Of a DNA stretch of 64,000 nucleotides, positions 8,436-17,264 are shown one piece after another; the first letter of the stretch is position 1; every line of letters begins with the position of its first letter. The position numbers and the translations under genes are program-made. The stretch comes from Terrimonas_A sp051954695 (GTDB taxonomy: Bacteria > Bacteroidota > Bacteroidia > Chitinophagales > Chitinophagaceae): positions 1-64,000 of the forward strand of contig JBQCHL010000026.1 of assembly GCA_051954695.1 (NCBI GenBank), written 5' to 3'. The notes under the pieces were generated by a model, which made no database searches, was not told where the DNA came from, and saw nothing but the letters and a program-made list of their open reading frames with translations.

Positions 8436-9098
8436 ATGCTCTATCTTGTTCCTACTCCCATTGGTAACCTGAAAGATATTACCCTCCGTGCCCTGGAGGT
8501 ATTGAAGGAGGTGGACCTGATCCTGGCGGAAGATACCCGCAATACTTCCCATTTGCTGACGCATTACCAGATCAGCAAACCGCTTTCGCCCTATCATCAG
8601 CATAATGAGCATAAAGTGCTGCATCACCTGGTGAGCCAGCTGCTTGAAGGAAAGAAAATGGCAGTGGTCACAGATGCAGGCACACCAGCGATATCCGATC
8701 CCGCTTTTTTATTGGTAAGGGAATGCATTAAGACCGGTGTGAAAGTAGAATGCCTGCCTGGAGCCACAGCGTTTGTCCCCGCCCTTGTAAACAGTGGTAT
8801 CCCTTCCAACCGGTTTGTTTTTGAAGGATTCCTTCCTGTCAAAAAAGGGAGACAGACCCTGCTGAAACAACTGGCCGGGGAAGAACGTACGATGATCTTC
8901 TACGAATCACCGATGCGGCTGGTAAAAACCCTGGAAGAATTCATCACTTATTTTGGTGCCGACAGGCTTTGCAGCGTAAGCCGTGAACTGACAAAGCTGT
9001 ATGAAGAAAATAAACGGGGCACGCTGGCTGAAGTAGCTGCTTATTTTAAAGAGAAAGGAGTGAAGGGGGAGATTGTGATCGTCGTAGAAGGAAAGTGA
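8436..9098 (+). CDS. rsmI: 16S rRNA (cytidine(1402)-2'-O)-methyltransferase
   Basis: RsmI 2'-O-methylates C1402 in the 16S rRNA decoding centre using S-adenosylmethionine. The 220-residue protein has the tetrapyrrole-methylase fold signatures: YLVPTPIGNLKDITLRAL at the N-terminus, LILAEDTRNTSHLL, VTDAGTPAISDPA and the GFLPVKKG segment around residue 130. It ends at about 220 residues, without the C-terminal extension seen in some proteobacterial versions. It follows purS on the same strand and could share its transcript. About 200 bp with nothing recognisable follow it. Confidence 0.95.
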   Translation: MLYLVPTPIGNLKDITLRALEVLKEVDLILAEDTRNTSHLLTHYQISKPLSPYHQHNEHKVLHHLVSQLLEGKKMAVVTDAGTPAISDPAFLLVRECIKTGVKVECLPGATAFVPALVNSGIPSNRFVFEGFLPVKKGRQTLLKQLAGEERTMIFYESPMRLVKTLEEFITYFGADRLCSVSRELTKLYEENKRGTLAEVAAYFKEKGVKGEIVIVVEGK

Positions 9099-9305
9099 GT
9101 CGGTAGTTGGAACTTCACAAAAATTTATACATTCATTTTGATATAGTAAAGTGCCTTTGGCGTTTTAAGCTTTGTATTAAAAAGTTAAAAACGGTTTATA
9201 TCCAGCCGGTGAGAAAGATTTTGAGGCGAAATTTGCGAATGGGTAAAGGATTGGTATAGTTTTTAAGTTTGAGTCTTGATTTTTGAAGTATAAAAAAATG
9301 AACAG

Positions 9306-9752
9306 ATGAAAAAAATTGTTTTGGCAGGAATGGTTATTCTTCTTTGTGCAAGTATGCCGGCTTTTTCGCAGATACGTAAGATACCAAAAGCGGTAGAAGA
9401 AACTTTTGCTAACCAGTACAGGGAGGCTTCCGATATAGATTTTAAAGATCAACTGGTAAGCGTGGATGTGCACTTCCTGTTGGATGGAGATACTATGGTA
9501 GCTTCCTATACCAATAAAGGGATTTGGAAAGAAACCCTGAAGCGTTCGAATTACGATGAGCTTCCGCAGGATGTGAAAGATGGGTTTAAGAAAAGCAAAT
9601 ATGCCGACAGGGAAGTGGAAGACGTGACAGTAATGTATCTCCCTGGAGATATTACGCAATACAGGTTGAAAGCGAAAAAAAATGGAGTGGAGAAGAAGTA
9701 TCTGTTCTTTAATCCAAAAGGTAGAATGCTTCGTGAATCCATTACTTTATAA
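9306..9752 (+). CDS. Exported PepSY-like (beta-lactamase-inhibitor-like) protein
   Basis: The 148-residue product has a clear signal peptide (MKKIVLAGMVILLCASMPAFSQ) and is exported, probably to the periplasm. The rest consists of two short alpha/beta units: IPKAVEETFANQYREASDIDF, then NYDELPQDVKDGFKKSKY, followed by strands. This is the pattern of the PepSY-like family, common in Bacteroidota. The function of the family is not established. It stands alone between rsmI and the 9769-9908 inverted repeat. Confidence 0.75.
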   Translation: MKKIVLAGMVILLCASMPAFSQIRKIPKAVEETFANQYREASDIDFKDQLVSVDVHFLLDGDTMVASYTNKGIWKETLKRSNYDELPQDVKDGFKKSKYADREVEDVTVMYLPGDITQYRLKAKKNGVEKKYLFFNPKGRMLRESITL

Positions 9753-9768
9753 GGGTGCTCAGTTTTTA

Positions 9769-9908
9769 AAATAATACTCCCACAAATACACAAAGAGCAC
9801 AAAGAATTATTGCCCGACCGCTTCTTTACTACTAAGCTTTATAGACAGGTACTAAAGTAAGATGAAATATTTCTTTGTGCTCTTTGTGTATTTGTGGGAG
9901 TATTATTT
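9769..9908. repeat. Inverted repeat with perfect 38-bp arms and 64-bp spacer
   Basis: The arms 9769-9806 and 9871-9908 are exact reverse complements, built around ACAAAGAGCACAAAGAA. The spacer holds no open frame of note. It begins 16 bp after the PepSY-like gene and fills most of the gap to the M1 peptidase gene. Its size and shape suggest a MITE-like element or a strong hairpin at a transcript end. A similar CTTTGCG-rich repeat occurs at 13591-13633. Confidence 0.9.
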
Positions 9909-10017
9909 ATTCCATACAGTGGGAACTCATCAATAAAAGTCCCCCATTTTCTTTTATCGTAAACCTCAATTACCGATATTTACCCTTCTAGGCTAATAAC
10001 AATAAATTGATTAGTAC

Positions 10018-11847
10018 ATGAAAAAAATCTTTATCTGCTTTCTTTACATGACCCTGGTCTTTTCAGCTTTTGCCCAGCCAGATCGCTGGCAGCAACGCGT
10101 AAAGTATGTGATGGATGTGGACATGAATGTGCAGACCAATCGTTTTACCGGTAAACAGAAACTGGAATACACGAACAATTCTCCCGACACACTGACCCGT
10201 GTATTTTACCATCTTTATTTCAATGCCTTTCAGCCTGGCAGCATGATGGATGTTCGCAGTCTGCGCCAGGGAACTATCCCTGCAGGGAGAGGTATGGATT
10301 GGGATGATCGTGTAAGAGACCGTATACAGAACCTTAAGCCGGATGAGATCGGCTATCAGAAAGTGCTTTCTCTTAAGCTGAATGGCCGGCCACAAAAATT
10401 TGAAGTGCTGGAAACGATCCTGGAAGTAAAACTGGATAAGCCGATCCTGCCGAAAACGAAAGTTGTTTTTGATATGGATTTTGAAGGTCAGGTGCCCCTG
10501 CAGATCCGCCGGAGCGGAAGGGATAACCCTACCACCAAAGTGCGTTATTCCATGAGCCAGTGGTATCCCAAAATGTGTGAGTATGATTATGAAGGATGGC
10601 ATCCCACACCTTATATCGCCCGTGAATTTTACGGCGTTTGGGGAGATTATGAAGTGAACATTACTATTGACAAAACTTATATACTGGGAGGTACAGGCTA
10701 TCTGCAAAATGCAGCACAGATAGGATATGGCTATGAAGCTCCGGGAACAAAAGTGACAAGGCCGGCCGGTGATAAACTGACCTGGAAATTCGTCGCTCCC
10801 AATGTGCATGATTTTATGTGGGCCGCAGATCCGGGTTACAAGCATCTGTCGAGAAAAGTAAAGAATGATGTAACCCTCCATTTGTTGTATAAGGAAAGCG
10901 ACCCCAAGGCCGCGACCTGGGAAAAGATCCTAGACGATGCGGAGAAAGCATTGCCTTTTATCGAAAAAACATTCGGGCCTTACACCTATAAGCAATATTC
11001 ATTTATACAGGGTGGGGACGGTGGTATGGAATATCCAATGGCCACCCTGCTGGCCAGTGCCGGCGCCTGGCTGCATGAGTGGATGCACAACTGGTACCAG
11101 GGCATTATGGGCACCAATGAATCCCTTTATGCCTGGATGGATGAAGGGTTTACCAGCTATGCTTCAAGCCGTGTATCAGCCTTCCTTTCAGGAAGAACAG
11201 GCTTTGCACAGGAAAGCAACTACAGGGGATATTTCTCACTGGTAAAAAGCGGAAAGGAAGAGCCACTTACCACGCATGCCGACCATTTCAATACCAATAG
11301 TGCTTATTCGGCCGCAGCCTATTCAAAAGGTGCAGTTTTCATGGAGCAGCTTGGTTATATTACCGGGGCAGGAACACGTGATAAGATCTTGCTGGAATAT
11401 TATCGCCTCTGGAGATTCAAACACCCTAATGCAGCAGACTTTATCCGTGTGGCAGAAAAAGTAAGCGATATGAAGCTGGACTGGTATAAAGAATACTGGG
11501 TGAACTCAATCAAAACGATTGACTATGCATTTGACAGTTTGTGGGAAGATAAAGGGGTGACAAAGATCAGGATCAAACGGGTCGGTTTGATGCCAATGCC
11601 GATTGATCTGCAACTGACATTTAAAGATAGCAGCACTGAAGTGCATTATATTCCCCTCGACCTTATGTATGGGGCGAAAAATCCCGAGGATGAATCTAAC
11701 CGCAAAGTATACCCAGCCTGGAAATGGACCAGTGAAACATATACGATCGAGAGCAAGCACAAGCTAGCTGATTTATCAGTAGCAGAGATCGATCCTTCGC
11801 AGAGGATGGCGGATGTGGAAAGGCAGAATAACCGGATCAAACTATAA
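10018..11847 (+). CDS. M1 family metallopeptidase (exported aminopeptidase)
   Basis: This exported zinc aminopeptidase has a signal peptide (MKKIFICFLYMTLVFSAFAQ). The 609-residue protein has an N-terminal beta-sandwich and a catalytic domain with the zinc site HEWMH at residues 353-357 and the third ligand Glu376 in MDEGFTSY, the standard HExxH-x18-E spacing. The exopeptidase motif reads GGMEYPM in place of the classical GAMEN, as in many bacterial M1 enzymes. The C-terminal domain is short, without the large HEAT-like domain of the longest members. It is monocistronic as far as can be seen. Confidence 0.93.
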   Translation: MKKIFICFLYMTLVFSAFAQPDRWQQRVKYVMDVDMNVQTNRFTGKQKLEYTNNSPDTLTRVFYHLYFNAFQPGSMMDVRSLRQGTIPAGRGMDWDDRVRDRIQNLKPDEIGYQKVLSLKLNGRPQKFEVLETILEVKLDKPILPKTKVVFDMDFEGQVPLQIRRSGRDNPTTKVRYSMSQWYPKMCEYDYEGWHPTPYIAREFYGVWGDYEVNITIDKTYILGGTGYLQNAAQIGYGYEAPGTKVTRPAGDKLTWKFVAPNVHDFMWAADPGYKHLSRKVKNDVTLHLLYKESDPKAATWEKILDDAEKALPFIEKTFGPYTYKQYSFIQGGDGGMEYPMATLLASAGAWLHEWMHNWYQGIMGTNESLYAWMDEGFTSYASSRVSAFLSGRTGFAQESNYRGYFSLVKSGKEEPLTTHADHFNTNSAYSAAAYSKGAVFMEQLGYITGAGTRDKILLEYYRLWRFKHPNAADFIRVAEKVSDMKLDWYKEYWVNSIKTIDYAFDSLWEDKGVTKIRIKRVGLMPMPIDLQLTFKDSSTEVHYIPLDLMYGAKNPEDESNRKVYPAWKWTSETYTIESKHKLADLSVAEIDPSQRMADVERQNNRIKL

Positions 11848-11910
11848 ACGCGAATGGTGCGAATGGGTATGGAGGACGAAAGGTAAGATTGAAGGCACGA
11901 ATGGGGGTTA
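11846..11910. repeat. GCGAATG-type intergenic repeat
   Basis: Right after the M1 peptidase stop the sequence reads AAACGCGAATGGTGCGAATGG, with a further GGCACGAATGG near 11892. The same motif family occurs at 19391-19419 (inverse orientation) and 22694-22756. It is non-coding and its role is unknown. Confidence 0.6.
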
Positions 11911-11965
11911 TAAGGGAGAAGGTTGTGTGAAGCGTGAGTGCGTGCTAAAGAATGAATAAAAAAGG

Positions 11966-11997
11966 AAAGCCTTCCAGATTGCCTGGAAGGCTTTTTA
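11966..11997 (+). terminator. Rho-independent terminator downstream of the M1 peptidase
   Basis: A perfect 12-bp stem, AAAGCCTTCCAG (11966-11977) with CTGGAAGGCTTT (11983-11994), encloses a 5-nt loop and ends in a T-rich tail. It lies about 120 bp beyond the M1 peptidase stop. Confidence 0.8.
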
Positions 11998-12116
11998 CTT
12001 AGATTAGGTGCCCTCAGAATCTCACTCCCAGTTTCTAAAAGATAGGTTTTCGGTTAATGGTAGAATTCTTAAGAAAATTCGTAATACATAACAAATCTAC
12101 ACTGCTAACCTTGCAA

Positions 12117-12140
12117 AAGGAATACCACTTTTGTGGTATT
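12117..12140 (-). terminator. Hairpin terminator for the response regulator gene
   Basis: AATACCAC (12121-12128) and GTGGTATT (12133-12140) form an 8-bp stem around a TTTT loop; on the minus strand it is followed by CCTTTTG. It lies 16 bp beyond the stop of the minus-strand response regulator gene. Confidence 0.5.
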
Positions 12141-12155
12141 TCCTGAGATTTATAG

Positions 12156-12794
12156 TTACCGTCCAAAGTACTTATTGACTGCTTCGATCCGGTTAGTAAC
12201 ATGCAACTTCTCGTAGATGTGGTATACATGTTTTCTTACCGTTTCAGGGCTGATGAATAGCTCTGCTGCAATTTCCTTATACATCAGGCCTTTGGATAAC
12301 TGCTCGAGAATTTCCTTTTCCCGTGTCGACAGTTCATCGAGTTCTGAATCCTGCGTAGCGCCTGCCTTGTTTTGAAAGGCTGCCACTACTTTCCGCGCTA
12401 TCTGGCTGCTCATGGGAGCACCGCCCTGGTACAATTCCCGGATAGCTTCCAGGAGACGGGCAGGAGCAGTTTTTTTCAGGATATAACCACTGGCTCCTGC
12501 GCTGAGCGCTTCAAATATCTTTTCGTCCTCTTCGTAAACCGTACACATCATAAAATTGGTGGCTGGTACCTGCTGCTTCAATATTCTTACACAATCAATA
12601 CCGCTTTCTGTGCCACCCAGGTTAATATCCATCAACACTACATCGGGCTCCATTACCGGTATCTCATTGATCGCTTCTTCTGCTGTTCCCAGTGTGCCTA
12701 TGCATTCATATCCATCAGACATGCTGATAATTTCTTCCAATGCGTTTCTTAGGTCCCGGTTATCGTCCACTATACAAACGGATATTGCCTTCAT
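12156..12794 (-). CDS. LuxR/NarL-family response regulator (orphan)
   Basis: A DNA-binding response regulator of about 212 residues. The receiver domain starts MKAISVCIVDDNRDLRNAL (acidic Asp pair) and carries the phospho-acceptor Asp in VVLMDINLGG; the conserved Lys is in GYILKKTAP. The C-terminal LuxR helix-turn-helix spans STREKEILEQLSKGLMYKEI to SPETVRKHVYHIYEKL. An upstream ATG at 12812 is possible, but 12794 gives the normal receiver start. No histidine kinase is adjacent; the nearest is 4.5 kb away with its own regulator, so the partner is unknown. Confidence 0.9.
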   Translation of the reverse strand: MKAISVCIVDDNRDLRNALEEIISMSDGYECIGTLGTAEEAINEIPVMEPDVVLMDINLGGTESGIDCVRILKQQVPATNFMMCTVYEEDEKIFEALSAGASGYILKKTAPARLLEAIRELYQGGAPMSSQIARKVVAAFQNKAGATQDSELDELSTREKEILEQLSKGLMYKEIAAELFISPETVRKHVYHIYEKLHVTNRIEAVNKYFGR

Positions 12795-12926
12795 GAAGCA
12801 AAAATGAGACATAATCGTGAGGTGGGCAATACCACGAACAGGGTAAAAAAACTACGATAAATTGGAAATAGGAGAAAAAAGGATACCAAGATACTTGTAA
12901 ACACTTAATTTCTAAGGGAAAGCCTC

Positions 12927-13565
12927 TTAGTTTTTGGGTACATATACTATATACTTATCTGCAAAAAAATCTTCTTCAAAAAGCTCGCTTACCGGGAGTA
13001 GCCTGGGCCGGGTAAGGCTTTCCTGTATTTCTACCGCCAGATCGCCGCCTTTCAGGCAGATAAGGCCAGGCTTGGGAGCAGCCGGATCATGGGCAGGGGA
13101 ATGACTGCGGAGCAGGGGTTTGCCCCATCGCCAGAGATCTTTGAGCGGGGCTACTGCCCTCGATACCACATAGTCGAACTTGCGGTTCCTGATATCCTCT
13201 ATACGGCTATGTTGGGTAGTCACATTTTGCAGACCGATGCCTTCGGCCACCGCATCTACCACCTTTAGTTTTTTAGCAATGCTGTCTACCAGGTGGAATT
13301 TTACTTCAGGAAAAAATATAGCCAGCGGAACCCCGGGAAATCCGCCCCCTGTTCCCAGGTCAACGATCTCCATGCCGGGCCGGAATTCAAAACTGGCGGC
13401 AATACTCAGCGAATGGAGTACATGCCTTTCGTAAAGGCTCTCAATATCCTTCCGAGAAATCACATTGATCTTATCATTCCATTCAGCATAGAGTTCTTTA
13501 AGCAGTTTAAACTGCTCCAATTGCTTTGGAGTGAAATCTGAAAAATATTTGAGTATGATCTCCAT
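12927..13565 (-). CDS. rsmG: 16S rRNA (guanine(527)-N7)-methyltransferase
   Basis: RsmG methylates N7 of G527 in 16S rRNA. The 212-residue protein has the expected N-terminal helix with KLLKELYAEWNDKINVISRKD and HVLHSLS, then the SAM-binding motif IVDLGTGGGFPGVPLAI and VDSIAKKLKVVDA. Further on, DYVVSRAVAPL is the family signature. Length and start (MEIILKYF) are normal. It lies alone between the orphan regulator and the glycosyltransferase, all on the minus strand, with a 95-bp upstream gap that holds a CTTTGCG repeat. Confidence 0.95.
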   Translation of the reverse strand: MEIILKYFSDFTPKQLEQFKLLKELYAEWNDKINVISRKDIESLYERHVLHSLSIAASFEFRPGMEIVDLGTGGGFPGVPLAIFFPEVKFHLVDSIAKKLKVVDAVAEGIGLQNVTTQHSRIEDIRNRKFDYVVSRAVAPLKDLWRWGKPLLRSHSPAHDPAAPKPGLICLKGGDLAVEIQESLTRPRLLPVSELFEEDFFADKYIVYVPKN

Positions 13566-13590
13566 AGTAGATAAAAATTATGCTAAGAAC

Positions 13591-13633
13591 GTTGCGTTGT
13601 GTTCTTTGCGTAATCGTTGCGTCCTTTGCGTAA
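13591..13633. repeat. Tandem CTTTGCGTAA-type intergenic repeat
   Basis: Two adjacent units, each ending in CTTTGCGTAA and starting with GTTGCGT, lie in the 95-bp gap between rsmG and the glycosyltransferase gene. The word resembles the CTTTGTG words in the 9769-9908 arms. It is non-coding. Confidence 0.5.
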
Positions 13634-13660
13634 CTTTTACGTCAGAAAGATCCAAGCCGG

Positions 13661-14782
13661 TTAATTCCATTTCTTACTCGGCTTTTTCCACAGCGCCGGA
13701 GCAAAGATGATATAATAAAAGAACATCCACATATCCAGGAAAAGGAACCAGGGCCAGAGATCTTTCTCATCCATTTTAGCCATAGCCTTATAAAGAATAA
13801 AGCCCTGGATCAACAGCCGCAGGCCAAAAACCCCTAAAGCAAATCTCCAGTCGAAAAAGATCAGGCTGGCAATAAAAGCAGGATAGAAAATAAACTGTGA
13901 GAAGAAATACAATCCCAACAGGAATTTATGTTGTGGCTTATAGAATTTAGCGGTGGTATAATGCCGGGATTTTTGTTTGAGCCAACCTGACCAGGTGGTC
14001 TTGGGAATAGACCGGGTAACTGCATCCGGGTCTATGATCACGGCTGTGTTTTTCCGGGTGGCTACTTTATTGATAAAAAGATCATCATCCCCGCTTGGAA
14101 TATGGTTGATGGAGGAGAACCCTTTATTCCGCAGGAACAATCCTTTTTTATAAGAAAGATTTCTACCTACGCCCATATATGGAACTCCGGCCAATGCATA
14201 AGACAGATATTGTAAAGCCGTATGAAAGGTTTCAAACCGGATCAGCCTGTTCAGCATCCCGGGTTTTTTATGGTAAGCTCCATAGCCTAAAACGATCTCT
14301 GTATCGGCATCATAAGCTCCCTGCATTTTTTCTATCCAGTTTTCGCTTGCAGGCACACAATCCGCATCCGTCAGCAACAGTATTTCATGTTTGGCCTCGC
14401 GGATGCCGATCGACAAAGGATATTTTTTCCCGGAGATCAATTTGGCTTCCTGGGTCAACTCTACAATATTGAGCGATTTGAAAGTCTTTTTCAGTTCTTC
14501 GAGGATATACTTGGAGTCGTCCAGGGAATTGTCATTGACTGCCACCACTTCATAAGTACTGGGATATTGCTGCACCAGTACACCCGGCAGGTTGCGGGCA
14601 AGGTTTTCATCCTCATCCCTTGCGCAAACGATCACTGATACGGGATGCTGTTGTGTATTTGGTCTTGATTTTGGTCGGTAAAAGGCAATTCTGCTGAAAA
14701 ACCAGCAATAGTAAAAGAGTTGAATGGTCGTAACGGCGACGAAGAAAAAGAAAATCGTCTCTCCCCAGTTAATTAGTGGCAT
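13661..14782 (-). CDS. Membrane glycosyltransferase, family 2
   Basis: This is a membrane-bound GT-A glycosyltransferase of 373 residues. After one N-terminal membrane segment, the GT2 domain (about 45-280) shows VSVIVCARDEDENL, the nucleotide-sugar site AVNDNSLDDS, the DxD-type LTDADC near residue 140, a catalytic acidic motif SGDDDLFI and a QKSRH motif resembling the QxxRW element of processive enzymes. Two to three membrane segments follow. No biosynthetic cluster surrounds it, so donor and product are unknown. It is divergent from tgt with about 60 bp between start codons. Confidence 0.88.
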   Translation of the reverse strand: MPLINWGETIFFFFVAVTTIQLFYYCWFFSRIAFYRPKSRPNTQQHPVSVIVCARDEDENLARNLPGVLVQQYPSTYEVVAVNDNSLDDSKYILEELKKTFKSLNIVELTQEAKLISGKKYPLSIGIREAKHEILLLTDADCVPASENWIEKMQGAYDADTEIVLGYGAYHKKPGMLNRLIRFETFHTALQYLSYALAGVPYMGVGRNLSYKKGLFLRNKGFSSINHIPSGDDDLFINKVATRKNTAVIIDPDAVTRSIPKTTWSGWLKQKSRHYTTAKFYKPQHKFLLGLYFFSQFIFYPAFIASLIFFDWRFALGVFGLRLLIQGFILYKAMAKMDEKDLWPWFLFLDMWMFFYYIIFAPALWKKPSKKWN

Positions 14783-14842
14783 GGGCGCGAAGATAAGAAA
14801 GAAGTTTATGGTTTATTATCTTGCACCGCTTAATAAGGATGT

Positions 14843-15982
14843 ATGGCGGCATTACAGTTTAATTTGGAGCAGCAGGATACCGGTTCAAAGGCAAGAGCCG
14901 GAAAGATCACCACCGATCATGGCGAAATTCTTACCCCTATTTTTATGCCCGTGGGCACAGTAGGCAGCGTAAAAGCCGTATCCCAGCAGCAATTGGAAAA
15001 AGATGTGCAGGCGCAGATCATTTTAGGGAACACTTATCACCTCTATCTGCGGCCAGGCCTGGAGATACTGGAAGCTGCCGGTGGCCTGCACCGGTTCAAT
15101 GGTTGGCCTCGCCCCATCCTCACCGATAGCGGCGGCTACCAGGTATTTTCCCTGGCCGGCACCCGGAAAATAAAAGAAGAAGGCGTTACTTTTCAATCAC
15201 ATATTGACGGGTCAAAACATTTATTCACCCCCGAAGCCGTCATGGATATCCAGCGCGTGATCGGCGGCGATATCATGATGGCTTTTGATGAATGCCCCCC
15301 GGGTGGCAGTGAATATGCGTATGCGCACACTTCCATGGAACTGACGCATCGCTGGCTCGACAGATGTTTCAACCGGTTTAATTCCACTGAAGATAAATAT
15401 GGTTATACGCAAAACCTGTTCCCTATCGTACAGGGTGGCACTTTCAAGGACCTGCGCAAGCAGTCGTGCGAATACGTCAGCTCCAAAAACGCAACAGGCA
15501 ATGCAATAGGAGGACTGAGCGTGGGAGAACCCGAGCCGGTGATGTATGAGATATGTGACTGGTGTTGCGATCATCTCCCCAAAGACAAACCCCGCTACCT
15601 GATGGGCGTGGGCACGCCCTGGAATATCCTTGAGTGCATCAGCATGGGAGTGGATATGTTTGATTGTGTAATGCCTACGCGCAACGGACGGAACGCAATG
15701 CTGTTTACCACCCGCGGTGTGATCAATATTGATAATAAAAAATGGGAGAAGGATTTTTCGCCTATTGATGATGGTCTTGATAATGTAATGAGCAATTATT
15801 ATAGCAAAGCTTATCTGCGCCATCTTATCAAATCAAAAGAAATACTGGGGCTTACCATTGCCAGCATTCATAATCTTGCATTCTATCTCTGGTTGGTAAA
15901 AGAAGCAAGAAAGCATATACTGCATGGGGATTTTGCTTCCTGGAAAAAAGAGCAGGTGGAAATATTGAAAACGCGTTTGTAA
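14843..15982 (+). CDS. tgt: tRNA-guanine transglycosylase (zinc-site cysteines missing)
   Basis: Tgt exchanges guanine 34 for the queuosine precursor in tRNAs with GUN anticodons. The 379-residue protein has the full catalytic region: RPILTDSGGYQVFSL, the HIDGSKH segment, GGLSVGEP, and DCVMPTRNGRN with the nucleophile Asp. Oddly, the usual zinc site CxCxxC is replaced by Leu312, Asn314 and Ser317 in the aligned segment PIDDGLDNVMSNYYSKAYLR, while the fourth ligand His343 (ASIHNL) is kept. This may be a trait of Bacteroidota Tgt rather than of this strain. A TATCTTGC element at 14817-14824 may be its -7 box. Confidence 0.93.
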   Translation: MAALQFNLEQQDTGSKARAGKITTDHGEILTPIFMPVGTVGSVKAVSQQQLEKDVQAQIILGNTYHLYLRPGLEILEAAGGLHRFNGWPRPILTDSGGYQVFSLAGTRKIKEEGVTFQSHIDGSKHLFTPEAVMDIQRVIGGDIMMAFDECPPGGSEYAYAHTSMELTHRWLDRCFNRFNSTEDKYGYTQNLFPIVQGGTFKDLRKQSCEYVSSKNATGNAIGGLSVGEPEPVMYEICDWCCDHLPKDKPRYLMGVGTPWNILECISMGVDMFDCVMPTRNGRNAMLFTTRGVINIDNKKWEKDFSPIDDGLDNVMSNYYSKAYLRHLIKSKEILGLTIASIHNLAFYLWLVKEARKHILHGDFASWKKEQVEILKTRL

Positions 15983-16059
15983 TATTCTCTCATCCCACTC
16001 TTGCAACGGCCGGACAGAATTTGTTGTCAGTTTCCCTGAACCTGACTAAACAACCAGAT

Positions 16060-16587
16060 ATGAAATCCAGACAATTTCTGCTCGCGACCCTTACCCTGTC
16101 GCTTCTGTTCGCCAGTTGCAAAAAAGACAAGGTCTCCTATAAAAGCGAATTAAATAAAAGCCTGTTTGCCTGGCAGGCCTTTAAAGCAAACTCCGGCAAC
16201 TCTTATCGCTATACAGTGGCTACCTCTTCCTGGGTCGGTATCTCATCCGAAACAACCATTACCGTAAATAATGGCGTTGTAACACAACGGAGTTATATTC
16301 AAAAGCACATGGTCCAAAATCCATCAGGCCAGCCATCTACAGTTATTGCACAGGAATGGGAAGAAGCAGGGAGCACACTTAACACTCATAATTATGGTGC
16401 TGCCACGATTACGTTGGATGAGGTCTATAAGCTTGCGAGGGAAGAATGGCTGAAGGAAAGGGAAGACGTAACGTACTATTTCGAAACAAAGAATAACGGC
16501 ATGATCTCCGCTGCCGGATACGTTCCCAACGGCTGTGCCGATGATTGCTTTATTGGCATTACGATCATATCAATAGAAAGGCTTTAA
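16060..16587 (+). CDS. Hypothetical lipoprotein
   Basis: A 175-residue exported protein. The ATG at 16060 gives MKSRQFLLATLTLSLLFASC, a lipoprotein signal with lipobox FASC; the frame is open from 16021 with only a TTG. The mature protein has a Trp/Tyr-rich stretch (FAWQAFKANSGNSYRYTVATSSWVG), a helix with ITLDEVYKLAREEW and a C-terminal pair of Cys (NGCADDCF). I cannot place it in a family with confidence. Its stop codon lies in a terminator hairpin shared with the convergent response regulator. Confidence 0.75.
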   Translation: MKSRQFLLATLTLSLLFASCKKDKVSYKSELNKSLFAWQAFKANSGNSYRYTVATSSWVGISSETTITVNNGVVTQRSYIQKHMVQNPSGQPSTVIAQEWEEAGSTLNTHNYGAATITLDEVYKLAREEWLKEREDVTYYFETKNNGMISAAGYVPNGCADDCFIGITIISIERL

Positions 16588-16600
16588 TAAAAGCCTTTCT
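16575..16600. terminator. Bidirectional terminator hairpin overlapping two stop codons
   Basis: AGAAAGGCTTT (16575-16585) and AAAGCCTTTCT (16590-16600) pair perfectly over 11 bp with a 4-nt loop. The stem covers the stop codon of the lipoprotein gene and touches that of the convergent response regulator, so it probably ends both transcripts. Confidence 0.75.
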
Positions 16601-17264
16601 ATAATTTATATAATCCGTTCTTGATCGCGAACGTTACCAGCCCGATCCTCGATTGCACATTCAGTTTTTTCAGCAGTTCATCCCTGTAGCCATCAATGGT
16701 GCGCGGACTGAGGTTCATGCTTTCGGCAATTTCCTTATAAGTCATTTCGGTGCAGGCCATTTGTAGAAAGGCGATTTCTTTATCGGATAACTGGGAGATA
16801 AGGGATGTTTCCTTTACTGACAGGCTTCCTTCCTGTGTTACATAATTCAGCATTTTATTGCTGATGAGCTCATTGATATAAAAACCGGTATCGCGGATAC
16901 TGTCGAGCGCCTGTTTAAATACCAATGGCTTACTGTCTTTCAGAATATATCCTCTTGCTCCTTTTTTAAGCATGCTGATGATAATGGAATCATTATCCAT
17001 TACACTCAGTACAAGCACTTTTACTTTCGGCAGGTTCTGTTTGATCCAGTCGGCAGTTTCAAAACCGTTCATCTCCGGCATGGTGATATCCAACAGCACA
17101 AGATCGGGAGCAGGATAGTGTTGCAACTGGGCAATAAATTCTTTACCGTTATCAGCTTCAAACAATACTTCATATCCTTCAAAGGAGCGTACAAGCGAAG
17201 CGAGGCCATTACGCAGGAGTGTGTGGTCATCAACCAGGGCTATCTGAACAGTTGGTTTACTCAT
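16599..17264 (-). CDS. LuxR/NarL-family response regulator
   Basis: This 221-residue response regulator has a receiver domain (QIALVDDHTLLRNGL, phospho-acceptor Asp in LVLLDITMPEMNG, Lys in GYILKDSKP) and a C-terminal LuxR-type helix-turn-helix (LSDKEIAFLQMAC to SPRTIDGYRDELLKKL). Its start overlaps the end of the upstream histidine kinase gene by 8 bp, so kinase and regulator are almost certainly partners. Together with two further upstream genes they form a four-gene minus-strand operon. Targets are unknown. Confidence 0.93.
   Translation of the reverse strand: MSKPTVQIALVDDHTLLRNGLASLVRSFEGYEVLFEADNGKEFIAQLQHYPAPDLVLLDITMPEMNGFETADWIKQNLPKVKVLVLSVMDNDSIIISMLKKGARGYILKDSKPLVFKQALDSIRDTGFYINELISNKMLNYVTQEGSLSVKETSLISQLSDKEIAFLQMACTEMTYKEIAESMNLSPRTIDGYRDELLKKLNVQSRIGLVTFAIKNGLYKL

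Noticed and set aside
10063..10881. 272-codon open frame opposite the M1 peptidase
   Set aside because: It lies inside the clear M1 peptidase gene and shows no domain; shadow.
15221..15823. 200-codon open frame opposite tgt
   Set aside because: Entirely within tgt, which is strongly supported; no independent signal.
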